21,890 nucleotides of DNA. It comes from Caecitellus pseudoparvulus (lineage: Eukaryota > Bigyra: Bicosoecida). Below are positions 9,844-17,258 of this stretch, piece by piece. The DNA lies in assembly GCA_965644315.1 (NCBI GenBank), contig CBFFRQ010000207.1:1-21890 (forward strand). Reading direction: 5' to 3'. Numbering within the stretch: position 1 is the stretch's first letter; every line of letters starts with the position of its first letter. The position numbers were made by a program, and so were the translations under genes. Under the pieces are notes generated by a model. The model was not told the DNA's origin. It did no database searches and saw only the letters and a program-made list of their open reading frames with translations.

Positions 9844-11928
9844 ATGAACGCCCAAGTGGATCAAGTCCTGGGGGTCCTCTTCGTGGAGGGGTGCCTGAAG
9901 CGCAAGCAAGTGCTCGGCCCCAGAACAGGTGTCTTCACTGACATGCCACGTCGGGGTGCCGCACGCACCTTCGAGCTTGGAGGACCCCTGCCCAAGACTG
10001 ATCATGATAGTTCATCTTCGGCACGGGACATGTGGCTCGAGGTCTATGGGGAAGCCGCCGAACGGCTGATCCCAGGGCTGAGTGCGGAATTCGGCAACGC
10101 CAATGCGGCCCTGCGCCAGGGACCCACCGGATCGCCAACCATCCTCGTCACGCTCGGAAGTGAGGGTGATTCACCAACAGTGGCACGTCAACTTCGCATT
10201 CTTGCTGCTCAAGAGGACGACTTCGCCATTCGAGTCGGCCAAGGTGGGTTCGTCGCCGTGGCCTACACCAACACCAAGCAGTTCGCATCGGCGAAGGCGA
10301 AAGTGAAGGTGAAGGCCCACCCCACCGCCATCCAAGTGGCCCACCAAGTGACCAAGGAAGCAACCGAAATCGCCTGCCAGTCAGGTGATGTTGCCAAGGT
10401 CATGTGCCTCGTTAGGTCCCACTTCGACCATGGCCCCGTGCCAGCCCAAGCCGTCCGTCCCAGTGTCAGACAATCCGTCCCCTCCGAGGGTGATGCACCT
10501 GTCGACACCAAGACACCATCGACCTGGACTGACACTCAGCTCGACAAGGCACCGAAGAAGAAGAAGACCCGTCGAGGCAAGCGAGGAAAGGGCAAGTCAG
10601 CCGGACGATCCCTCACCTTCGAGGACGTCTTCATCAAGAACGTCCGGCCACCTGCACCTCGACCAACCTCACCACCTGCCACCCAAGGCTCACCCAAAGA
10701 TACCGTCACCACCCCTGTGGTGCATGCCATGTTGCCTTCATCAAGGGTGCAGCGGGGCGTCGACCGCAAGTGGCCGTCCCCCACCCCGTCGGGCGAGGCA
10801 AGCCCCGAGGTGCACCGGTATCGGCCGTCTGCAGCAGCAGCATGGGAGGTGATCACAAGGGTGGTGCCTCTTCATGACAGTGTGCGGACACCCGAGCACC
10901 TGGCCGAGTACCCCATCAAGCCTGGCCCTCTGGCCGACCTGCTGTCATCGACCCACGTGTACTCTAACGTGGGGGGGCGGGCCTGTGTCCAGGCCTGTCT
11001 CGAGACGGCAGCAGGGGAGAGGGTCTTCGAGGCTGGGGACCTCCTCCTACTCCAGCATGCAGCCACCATCAACGCTGCCCAGCTTGCCTTCAAGCACATG
11101 GTCAGGCAGCTGGAGGGGGTGGTCAGTGACTCGTCCAGCTCGGACATCATGGACGTCGGCCAGAAGCCACCCTCCCCCTTCCGCTCAGACGGGCAACGGG
11201 TGGCCGTCTTCCGCAACATGCTGCACCAGCACTCGCCGGATGACACCTTCCTGGCCCCAGGTACACCACCAGTCCTGCTTCCCGGCCTGCACCTGCTCAT
11301 CGACCGCATCAACCAAGGGTACCGTGCCCCAGCCGGGCATGATGACCTTGGCCAGGCCGGCGTCGACCCCAGCCAGGTTGATGAAGAGGGTGACCAAGAG
11401 GGGCACCTCGACGGAGTGCTGTATGCCTTCGCACTTCGAGAGGTGTGGACCGACAACACGGCCCATCTGCAGCTCATCCTCGTCGACCATGATCGAGGCA
11501 AGCTGGTGCTGTGGAACCCCGACATCCCTGACCTCCATGACGAGCTGCCCCTGCACAAGTGCATGACCCGGCTGGCAGCCGAAGGCATCAACGTCTTGTA
11601 CCGGATCTGGACCACACCCGAGGCGGGCAGTCCAGCACCCTTCCGGGACAGGCTTCGAGGGGCACTCCAGTCTCTCCGAGATGACTTCCCCCCCCTGCCT
11701 CACAAGGCCACCGACGGCACCGTGCACCCCCAGACCCTCATCGCTGGCAAGGGCACAAGGGTGGCCATGCCTCATGGGCGGATGACCCGACAGCAGGCCG
11801 CCACCCTGGAGGCTGAGGTCAAGGACCCCCTCAAGCGGCTGGTGCCTGAAGACGGCGAGGGTCGCCTGCCCAAGGTCAAGGATGTGCCCCACATCTCGAT
11901 CGGGCAGATGGGTGGACGCCTGATGTAA
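9844..11928 (+). CDS. ORF1 (Gag-like) protein of element C, intact, 694 aa
   Basis: The start is ATG 9844, chosen because it aligns with ATG 2223 of B; the frame is open upstream and an in-frame ATG at 9802 is less conserved. Visible parts: an N-terminal block (QVLGVLF, RTGV, TDM, RRGAARTF); a Lys/Ala-rich stretch KAKVKVKAHP near residues 154-163; a Pro-rich linker; the basic patch KKKKTRRGKRGKGK near residues 238-251; a second Pro/Ser linker; and a C-terminal region conserved with B (QACLETAAGE, LLLQHAATINAAQ, PPVLLPGLHLL, HLQLILVDHD...LVLWNPD, FPPLP). It ends GGRLM, aligned with GRGRHM just before the B endonuclease. No CCHC knuckles, RRM or protease signature is evident. By position it should bind element RNA or carry it to telomeres; this is inference. 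The intact frame over 694 codons suggests recent or continuing selection. Confidence 0.9.
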   Translation: MNAQVDQVLGVLFVEGCLKRKQVLGPRTGVFTDMPRRGAARTFELGGPLPKTDHDSSSSARDMWLEVYGEAAERLIPGLSAEFGNANAALRQGPTGSPTILVTLGSEGDSPTVARQLRILAAQEDDFAIRVGQGGFVAVAYTNTKQFASAKAKVKVKAHPTAIQVAHQVTKEATEIACQSGDVAKVMCLVRSHFDHGPVPAQAVRPSVRQSVPSEGDAPVDTKTPSTWTDTQLDKAPKKKKTRRGKRGKGKSAGRSLTFEDVFIKNVRPPAPRPTSPPATQGSPKDTVTTPVVHAMLPSSRVQRGVDRKWPSPTPSGEASPEVHRYRPSAAAAWEVITRVVPLHDSVRTPEHLAEYPIKPGPLADLLSSTHVYSNVGGRACVQACLETAAGERVFEAGDLLLLQHAATINAAQLAFKHMVRQLEGVVSDSSSSDIMDVGQKPPSPFRSDGQRVAVFRNMLHQHSPDDTFLAPGTPPVLLPGLHLLIDRINQGYRAPAGHDDLGQAGVDPSQVDEEGDQEGHLDGVLYAFALREVWTDNTAHLQLILVDHDRGKLVLWNPDIPDLHDELPLHKCMTRLAAEGINVLYRIWTTPEAGSPAPFRDRLRGALQSLRDDFPPLPHKATDGTVHPQTLIAGKGTRVAMPHGRMTRQQAATLEAEVKDPLKRLVPEDGEGRLPKVKDVPHISIGQMGGRLM

Positions 11929-12538
11929 GTCACCTGTGGGGGCATACTCCCTGTGCCACACATGACTGAAGCTTTGTGTCGCGACCGACGCACATAGCTG
12001 ACATCGGACATTGGAAAGTCCAACCCAACCTCACCATCACCAACCCAACATCGATACCAACACATCAGGACTCGGCTCAGTGGAAGGGGAAGGCACTTGC
12101 AGCAAGATCTGTGAGGCCGCCCCCAAACCTGAGCCGAAGGGACAGCCGGGCTGGGTCGTGTGCTTGCATCTCAGCAACACCCAGTCCGTGTCGAGTCCAT
12201 ATCCTCCAGCCCACACCGCCACCCAAGCCAAGCAAGTCGGGTCTCCACCCCTGGACATCGGACCGAGACGGACGAGACTGGACTGGACGGACAAGACAAG
12301 AGTGGACCGAGACCTGGACCTACACCTCAAGACCATCCCACCGGGGCGGGCGCTGAAGCGCCAAGACAGACGGCGACTTATACAACGGACACGAGTCTGT
12401 GCTAGTCGCAAAGCCGTGCAAGCGGTGCCGTCGTGGTGTCTGTGTCACTGCATTCTGTTGTGGCGCAGGTGGCACCACATGTCCAAGCCCAAGCTGTACC
12501 ATGATGTAGCCTGCATGGAGGCAATCTGCAATGCATTG
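11929..12538 (+). other. 3' UTR of element C
   Basis: 610 nt, identical to 1122-1731 in element A. Short overlapping frames exist but none resembles a protein. The last 160 nt or so hold the tail shared with B and R2. The purine-rich GGACCGAGACGG-like middle part seems specific to the C family. Confidence 0.8.
12385..12400 (+). promoter_or_regulatory. 3'-tail hairpin, copy in element C
   Basis: ACGGAC, loop ACGA, GTCTGT; identical to the element A copy. See the entries at 9467 and 12675 for the covarying versions. Confidence 0.6.
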
Positions 12539-12556
12539 AGTAGCTAACCCTAACCT
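12539..12556. repeat. Telomere scrap between C and R1
   Basis: AGTAG followed by CTAACCCTAACCT. Two units remain, one of them shortened, which is the same kind of shortening seen at 1045-1054. Confidence 0.7.
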
Positions 12557-12643
12557 AAACAGTGACCGCCTCGCGGTTTGTAACATCTACTGTGAAGCTC
12601 CAGCTGAACCGCACATGAACAAGTGTGGAAGTGAAATGCATTA
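12557..12643 (+). mobile_element. Stub R1: about 87 nt of a retroelement 3' tail
   Basis: The stretch GAAGCTCCAGCTGAACCGCA...GGAAGTGAAATGCATT aligns with the end of R2 (GACGCCCAAGCCGAACCGCG...GGAGGTGAAGTGCAATGCATT). The terminus is AAATGCATTA at 12634-12643. It is followed by CATCTGA and one telomere unit (CTAACCC, 12651-12657). It is too short to keep the 3' hairpin. Its distal side is cut away, as expected of terminal erosion. Confidence 0.65.
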
Positions 12644-12657
12644 CATCTGACTAACCC

Positions 12658-12826
12658 AAGCGGTGACCTCTACAACGGTCGCAAGACTGTGTTGGTTGCA
12701 GATCCACGCAAGTGGAAGCCGCTGTGGCGCTTCTGCAGTGCATTCGTGCACGGCAGCGAGCGCCGCATGTGACGCCCAAGCCGAACCGCGCAAGTTGCAA
12801 GCGTGGAGGTGAAGTGCAATGCATTG
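12658..12826 (+). mobile_element. Stub R2: about 170 nt of a retroelement 3' tail
   Basis: It begins right after a telomere unit and ends in CAATGCATTG (12817-12826). Its sequence is closest to the 3' tail of B (TGTGTTGGTTGCAGATCC against TGTGTTTGTTGCGAATCC; GCCGCTGTGGCG in both) but differs at many places, so it comes from a distinct or older family. The 3'-tail hairpin is kept. Confidence 0.75.
12675..12690 (+). promoter_or_regulatory. 3'-tail hairpin, copy in stub R2
   Basis: ACGGTC, loop GCAA, GACTGT: six pairs. Against A/C the inner pairs change from A-U and C-G to U-A and C-G with both arms altered together; against B they change again. These paired changes support a real RNA stem. Confidence 0.6.
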
Positions 12827-12831
12827 AACAG

Positions 12832-12862
12832 CTAACCCCTAACCCCTAACCCTACCCTAACC
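12832..12862. repeat. Decayed telomere repeats before element D
   Basis: The units vary: CTAACCC, CTAACCCC twice, then CTAACCCTACCCTAACC. Extra C residues and a lost base distinguish this block from the perfect array at 1732-2000. It lies directly at the truncated 5' end of D. Confidence 0.85.
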
Positions 12863-12875
12863 AGCGCACCGCCTT

Positions 12876-14675
12876 TTGAAGACCTCAGTGGTCGCTGCAG
12901 CGGACTACACACTGGCAATCACCGGCAAACACTCGCTCATGCCCAACCGCATGTGCGACAATGCCGTTGGCAGTGTTCTGGACAAATCCGTGTTCGGATT
13001 TCAGCTTCATCCGATGCGCGTCCAACACGGCGCGGTCCTTGCAGCGGCTGGTATTCCTCTGACGCACATGCGCACGATGCGAAGTCGCATTGGTTTCATA
13101 GTCCGGACACTTAAGCAGGCTGTGGTGGATTCGCCTGCTTTCAAGATCCTGATGGTGAGCGTGTGGCAGGGCCGAACGATGGTCGCGGACGTCCCGGACG
13201 AGAGGGTCCCGTCGGCCCTCCTTTTGGAAGACGTAGCGGCCTCGAAACACACCTTCTATGGCACAGGCACCCCGTGGGCCGTCAGACCTCTCCTGGAGCT
13301 GCGCCTGTTGGGGTACCACGAAGGTGTGTTCGGCGTTCTGGCCATGGCCGCGAGGTGGCACGATTTGAGCGGAAATCGGGACACCACGGCTCTACACGAA
13401 GAGATGCGATCTCTCCAAAAGGCCTTAAAGCTGCCCAAGAACACGGCACAGAACGGCCCGAAGTTGTTCGTCGCAACAAGTGTTCCTGTGGCCTCTGCGA
13501 GGTTCGACAGGTCGGTTGACTTCCCGGCCACTTTCACGTTGAGGCAGCGTTTGGACCTCTTGGAGTCGTACTTGTTCATTGCACGAACGCAAAGAACAGA
13601 CATGTACCGGGAGACCATGTTCCTACCTGCTGAGTACCCGGGCCACTCGCCTCGAGGAGAAACAGGCGACAAAAGAGTGAATCCGACGCTCTCGCCGAGG
13701 CCTCACCATTTGGACATCCGAGCGCGAACACACGCGGAACTGCATCCGATTCCAAGTGTTCCCTGTAGTGCTTGGACCGCCTGTCATCCTGACAGAAGTT
13801 GGTTGCCGAAGGTGTTCATGCTGCAGACACAGCAGCTCCTGCATCCGGGTGCACTCCTGACGCCGTATATCGCATGTCCTCTGTGTTTGGACCCCGAAAT
13901 ACGCGATGCGGGGTTCATTTTAGACCACATTCTGCTGGACTGCCCCTCAGTATCTCTAGAACGTCTGGCGTTCTTCCGAGAGGCAGCGCAGAACATGCAG
14001 GACTGTGACGAAGCGGCAAAGTCAACCGCTGTGCCGAGGCGGCCGACGGCCGAGGCCCTCCGGCACCCACCCCTGAGATACGTCACCATTCCAGAAAGCC
14101 TGCACACAGCGGTGCAGGCTGGCTGTCAGCTGGACACTGGAACACGTATCTCATGCCAGAACACCCGGGCGCTGCTGAAGCGGCTCGCCCTGTGCGGTCA
14201 GTGGCCCACGGGAGCACCCGAGTGTGCGGACTGGGATCACGCAACTTGTGCTGCCCTCACGGCACCACACATGGAACGGTTGCGTGTTCCAGTCCGAAAC
14301 TCGACCCATCTACTGGACCAAGACCCAGTGAAAGCTGCTGAAGCATTGGAGGCATTTGCTGGGCCCTTGCGGCAAAAGTTACTCCCGAATTCTGGGGGTG
14401 CCGCTGACGGCAAAAGTTTCTACTGGCCCCACGAGGTGGTCGCCGCACCTCCCGGATGGACGAAAGTCCTGAAAACGTGCATCCGGTACTGTGGGGCCGT
14501 GTTTGATCACGTGGTAGAAGCTCAACTTCGGGGCGCAGGTGTGGAACGCGGGCAGCCCGCCGCGGACCTCGCGCGGCGAGCCCGCTACACGGCCGCCACG
14601 CCTGCTGCCTGGACCATGCCAAGCCACCTCGCTCCCGGGCGAGATGGCGCAGCAGAGGAGCAAGAAAGTGAGTGA
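12876..14675 (+). CDS. Reverse transcriptase C-terminal region, element D (5' truncated, 599 codons open)
   Basis: There is no genuine start: the frame is open back to the telomere junction, and the RT catalytic blocks are missing. Homology to B starts at AAADYTLA (B: SAADYMLS, near 7130) and continues through RIGFIVRTLKQA (B: RTGMFVKALRML), SPRPHHL (B: KPRPYHL), LQTQQLLH (B: FQTLQLLH), the zinc motif CPLC...DHILLDC (B: CPIC...HILLHC) and LLKRLALCGQWP (B: LHRLLLCGQWP). Both proteins end in a short acidic tail. The frame has no break over 1.8 kb, so the truncation is recent or this copy is young compared with B. This fragment alone cannot polymerise DNA. Confidence 0.87.
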   Translation: MKTSVVAAADYTLAITGKHSLMPNRMCDNAVGSVLDKSVFGFQLHPMRVQHGAVLAAAGIPLTHMRTMRSRIGFIVRTLKQAVVDSPAFKILMVSVWQGRTMVADVPDERVPSALLLEDVAASKHTFYGTGTPWAVRPLLELRLLGYHEGVFGVLAMAARWHDLSGNRDTTALHEEMRSLQKALKLPKNTAQNGPKLFVATSVPVASARFDRSVDFPATFTLRQRLDLLESYLFIARTQRTDMYRETMFLPAEYPGHSPRGETGDKRVNPTLSPRPHHLDIRARTHAELHPIPSVPCSAWTACHPDRSWLPKVFMLQTQQLLHPGALLTPYIACPLCLDPEIRDAGFILDHILLDCPSVSLERLAFFREAAQNMQDCDEAAKSTAVPRRPTAEALRHPPLRYVTIPESLHTAVQAGCQLDTGTRISCQNTRALLKRLALCGQWPTGAPECADWDHATCAALTAPHMERLRVPVRNSTHLLDQDPVKAAEALEAFAGPLRQKLLPNSGGAADGKSFYWPHEVVAAPPGWTKVLKTCIRYCGAVFDHVVEAQLRGAGVERGQPAADLARRARYTAATPAAWTMPSHLAPGRDGAAEEQESE

Positions 14676-15050
14676 TAAAAGCTTGCTTTGGGTTGATAGT
14701 GCATTCTAAGATGTTATTCCGAAATTCCCAGTGTCGTAACGCGCGGCGGGGCCGTTTTGGGTCGCGGGGTGGCGCGGTGTGCGCGGGGTCGCCGCGGCGC
14801 CCCCAACACACCAAGGCCGAAATCCGCGCCCAACTCGCCCAACAGGCGCCGAACGCCTGAACAACGACGACTAACATTGAACTACCATGTTCTGAAAAGA
14901 ACAAGCTTACTTCACATGGTGACTCACCATGCTCTGTGCAAGATATGTGTACGGAGCAAGCGAGCGCTGTGGCCCGCTTCTTTCGAGGAGCAAGTGTGAG
15001 GTGAGTGTGGTGAAAAAAAAAAACAAGAGGCGACAATGCATTGAACTTCC
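14676..15050 (+). other. 3' UTR of element D
   Basis: It contains a stretch shared with E (14690-14870), a perfect hairpin at 14915-14931 (CATGGTG, loop ACT, CACCATG), an A11 run at 15013-15023 and then 27 nt ending in the palindrome CAATGCATTG (15034-15043) plus AACTTCC. The A-run lies inside the tail, so the terminus is not poly(A). In E the hairpin carries one mismatch. Confidence 0.7.
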
Positions 15051-15062
15051 TAACCCTAACCC
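15051..15062. repeat. Two-unit telomere scrap after element D
   Basis: TAACCCTAACCC directly follows the D terminus and then gives way to non-telomeric sequence. It marks the D 3' junction as another attachment to telomere sequence. Confidence 0.85.
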
Positions 15063-16500
15063 AAGGAAGGAGAGGGTCAGCCCTGTCGCCTGCACGTGAG
15101 TGCGTGCAGGAGGGGCAGGCAAAGGGGATGCCCCGCGAGTCTGGTATCCGGCCAGCACTTGACAAAGCATGCCACAGTGCGTGGTGTTGGTGGCGGGGTG
15201 CTCGTGGAGCGTGAGTGTTGGGCGCCAGTGAAGCAGCCTGGCGCTGGTGGGTGAGCCAGGTGCGCCCAGGCAGGCCAGCCCACCAGCCACTGTACATACT
15301 CTGCCATGCCAAGTGGAGACGTGGATGGCAGAGAGGTGGGGACCTCTCCCAGGGACACGGGGTGAGGGGGGCGGCGTCAGGCGGAAGCGTGTGGCGGCGC
15401 CCGCCGTGTCTGCATGGCGCAGCTGAGGCGTGCAAGACTGGCGCGGCCCTTCCACATGAAACAGCGTGCTACATCTGCACCATACTATTGTACCGTTGGG
15501 GGGCACCCCCCCGTGTGCTGAGCGATGCAGCCGCCGCCAGGGGCAGTGGCAGTCCGCTCCCCACCAGCGCGAAGCAACAGCAACGCCAACACCTCTCACA
15601 CAGCACCCACACGTCCACGGCGGCAAGCAAGGCGGGCGCCGCATCCCACTCTAGCACACGATCCGCTCTGAACATGCAGTGCTGATTCTCTGTCCCCCAA
15701 CTGCCGCCCGGGGCAACAGTCCGCCAGCACCAAACCTGCAAGCCTTTTTACCAGCTGCAGCAAAGCTCCCCAGCATCAGCGGCACCAAGCAGATATCCCA
15801 GCCCATGCATCTGGAACAGAGCAGTAACTCTAAGACAAAGCTATCTCATTCACAGCAGCCACCCTTACCTCGCGCCAGAACCTCCAGAATCGACGCCGAC
15901 AGACATGGCAACCACAACCGATTTCCGCTACACAGCGGCCTCCTCTGCACAGCCCCCTAGCCGCCTGGCGCTGGGAGGTGGTAGGAATGTAAGCCTCATT
16001 GAATGAAAAAACGGAGAAGACTTGACGCTAGCCACACATGCCGCCCATTCTTGCCTCTCTCATGGCCAAGCTGCAGTTCCTTGTTGACTGGCTCACCCCA
16101 ACGGCAGCGTCACTACTTTCGAGGCGCCGCGCACAAAAACATGGCAATCTACGGATGAGGAGCCCTGTCTACATCAATCAGTACATCACTACATTTGGCA
16201 CCACCCTGACTTGTTTGCTAAATGAGCTCCAATGGCAGCTCAGCCATGTTAGCGAAGGATCGCGCCGGATTCGCCACGAAGTGCACGTCAAGCCGTGCGA
16301 GTTTCCTGGCTGGGCGAGACCGCAGCAATGAACCACTCAATACCGGACCTTGCTTGACATGAGGCTTGTCGTGAAGAATGCAACTTCAGTACTTCACACG
16401 TTGGAGCCATCGACGCCCACACTTCGCTACCCGAGAAGAAGTGCGCATGGGAGCAGTACCCATGCACGGAAGCCGCCTGCGCCAGTGTTCCGGGTTCAGT
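15063..16500. other. Unassigned block between D and E
   Basis: 1.4 kb in which I recognise no gene, RNA or element. The left half is GC-rich and holds a strong hairpin at 15089-15110 (CCTGCACG...CGTGCAGG). The right half is closer to even base composition. Several frames of 60-250 codons are open on either strand, but none resembles a protein and they overlap one another. The block may be the unrecognised 5' part of element E, a remnant of another element, or captured genomic DNA. Confidence 0.5.
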
Positions 16501-16504
16501 TGTC

Positions 16505-16847
16505 AGTCGATGAAGCACTGAGCACAGTTGCTGGGGCCTTACGGCAAAAGTTGCTCCCAATGTATGGGGGTGCCGCAGACCGCAAAAGTTTCTACTGGCC
16601 CCACGAGGTGGTCGCCGCACCTCCCGGATGGACGAAAGTCCTGAAAACGTGCATCCGGTACTGTGGAGCCGTGGTTGATCACGTGGTAGAAGCTCAACTT
16701 CAGGGCGCAGGCGTGGAACGCGGGCAACCCGCCGCGGACCTCGCGCGGCGAGCCCGCTACACGGCCGCCACGCCTGCCGCCTGGACCATGCCGAGCCACC
16801 TCACTCCCGGGCGAGGTGGCGCAGCAGTCGAGGAAGAAAGTGAGTGA
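16505..16847 (+). pseudogene. RT C-terminal remnant, element E
   Basis: Roughly the last 110 codons of the D-type RT protein: blocks RQKLLP, KSFYWPHEVVAAPPGW, TCIRYCGAV and ARRARYTAATPAAW, ending EEESE. The frame remains open upstream to 16350, but that part does not match D. Without the RT domain it is a fragment. The frame is intact over the homologous part, with a handful of substitutions relative to D. Confidence 0.8.
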
Positions 16848-17181
16848 TAAAAGCTTGCTTTGGGTTGATAGTGCATTCTAAGATGTTATTCCGAAATTCC
16901 CAGTGTCGTAACGCGCGGCGGGGCCGTTTTGGGTCGCGGGGTGGCGAGGTGTGCGCGAGGTCGCCGCGGCGCCCCCAACACGCCAAGGCCGAAATCCGCG
17001 CCCAACTCGCCCAACAGGCGCCGAACGCCTGAACAACGACGACTAACATTAAATGACCATGTTCTGAAAGAACAAGCTTATTTCACACGGTGACTCACCA
17101 TGCTTTGTGCAAGATATGTGTACTGAGCAAGCGAGCGCCGCAGCCCGCTTCTCTTTGAGGAGCAAGTGTGAAGTGAGTGTG

Positions 17182-17251
17182 GTTGAAAACAAGAGGTTGC
17201 AATGCATCGAACTTCCTAAAAAAACAAGAGGTTGTAATGCATTGAACTTCC
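17182..17251 (+). repeat. Two tandem 35-bp tail units at the end of element E
   Basis: Both units contain ACAAGAGGTTG followed by AATGCAT[CT]GAACTTCC. They may be a tandem duplication, or the inner unit (17217-17251) may be the last 35 nt of an older eroded element onto which E attached. Confidence 0.75.
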
Positions 17252-17258
17252 TTACCCC

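Larger units (their letters stand above)
9621..12538 (+). mobile_element. Element C: ORF1-only retroelement with complete 5' and 3' ends
   Basis: The 2.9-kb element comprises a 223-nt 5' UTR, one intact ORF (9844-11928) and a 610-nt 3' UTR. Its 5' end is homologous to that of B and its terminus is CAATGCATTG (12529-12538). No endonuclease or RT sequence follows ORF1: the reading goes from the ORF1 stop straight into a 3' UTR unlike that of B. It may be an internal-deletion derivative or a true Gag-only family. It would need RT in trans, as Drosophila HeT-A is thought to. The perfect match of its 3' end with element A shows recent spread or exchange. Confidence 0.88.
12863..15050 (+). mobile_element. 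Element D: 5'-truncated non-LTR retrotransposon of a second family
   Basis: The copy begins inside the RT thumb region, directly at telomere-like sequence, and runs through an open frame and a 375-nt 3' UTR to CAATGCATTGAACTTCC (ending 15050), followed by two telomere units. Its protein is a distant relative of B, and its 3' UTR differs from those of A/B/C except for the palindrome near the end. Element E shares its C-terminus and 3' UTR at about 95 percent identity by eye. Confidence 0.88.
16500..17251 (+). mobile_element. Element E: truncated D-family 3' end with doubled tail
   Basis: From about 16530 the sequence follows 14365-15050 of D closely, including the RT C-terminus, the 3' UTR and the tail. 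The exact left boundary is uncertain because similarity fades between 16490 and 16530. The tail is present twice in 35-bp units (17182-17216 and 17217-17251). It ends AACTTCC, followed by TTACCCC and then the stop codon of the RCC1 gene. This is the innermost element of the array. Confidence 0.85.

Noticed and set aside
11450-11530. Similarity of HLQLILVDHD...LVLWNPD in ORF1 to the His/Asp region of Ulp1-type (C48) cysteine proteases
   Set aside because: The expected downstream Gln and Cys motif (Q...DCG) is absent in both B and C, so I do not call a protease.
12675-12710. GGTTGCAGATCC-like segment after the 3' hairpin resembling a tRNA T-arm
   Set aside because: No acceptor, D- or anticodon arm can be drawn around it, and A/C lacks the resemblance, so neither a tRNA nor a tRNA-derived SINE is supported.
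14257-15644. Two long minus-strand frames (392 and 245 codons) across the D 3' end and beyond
   Set aside because: They lie antisense to the D RT frame and run across a telomere scrap into unrelated sequence. They show no domain and overlap each other in different frames.
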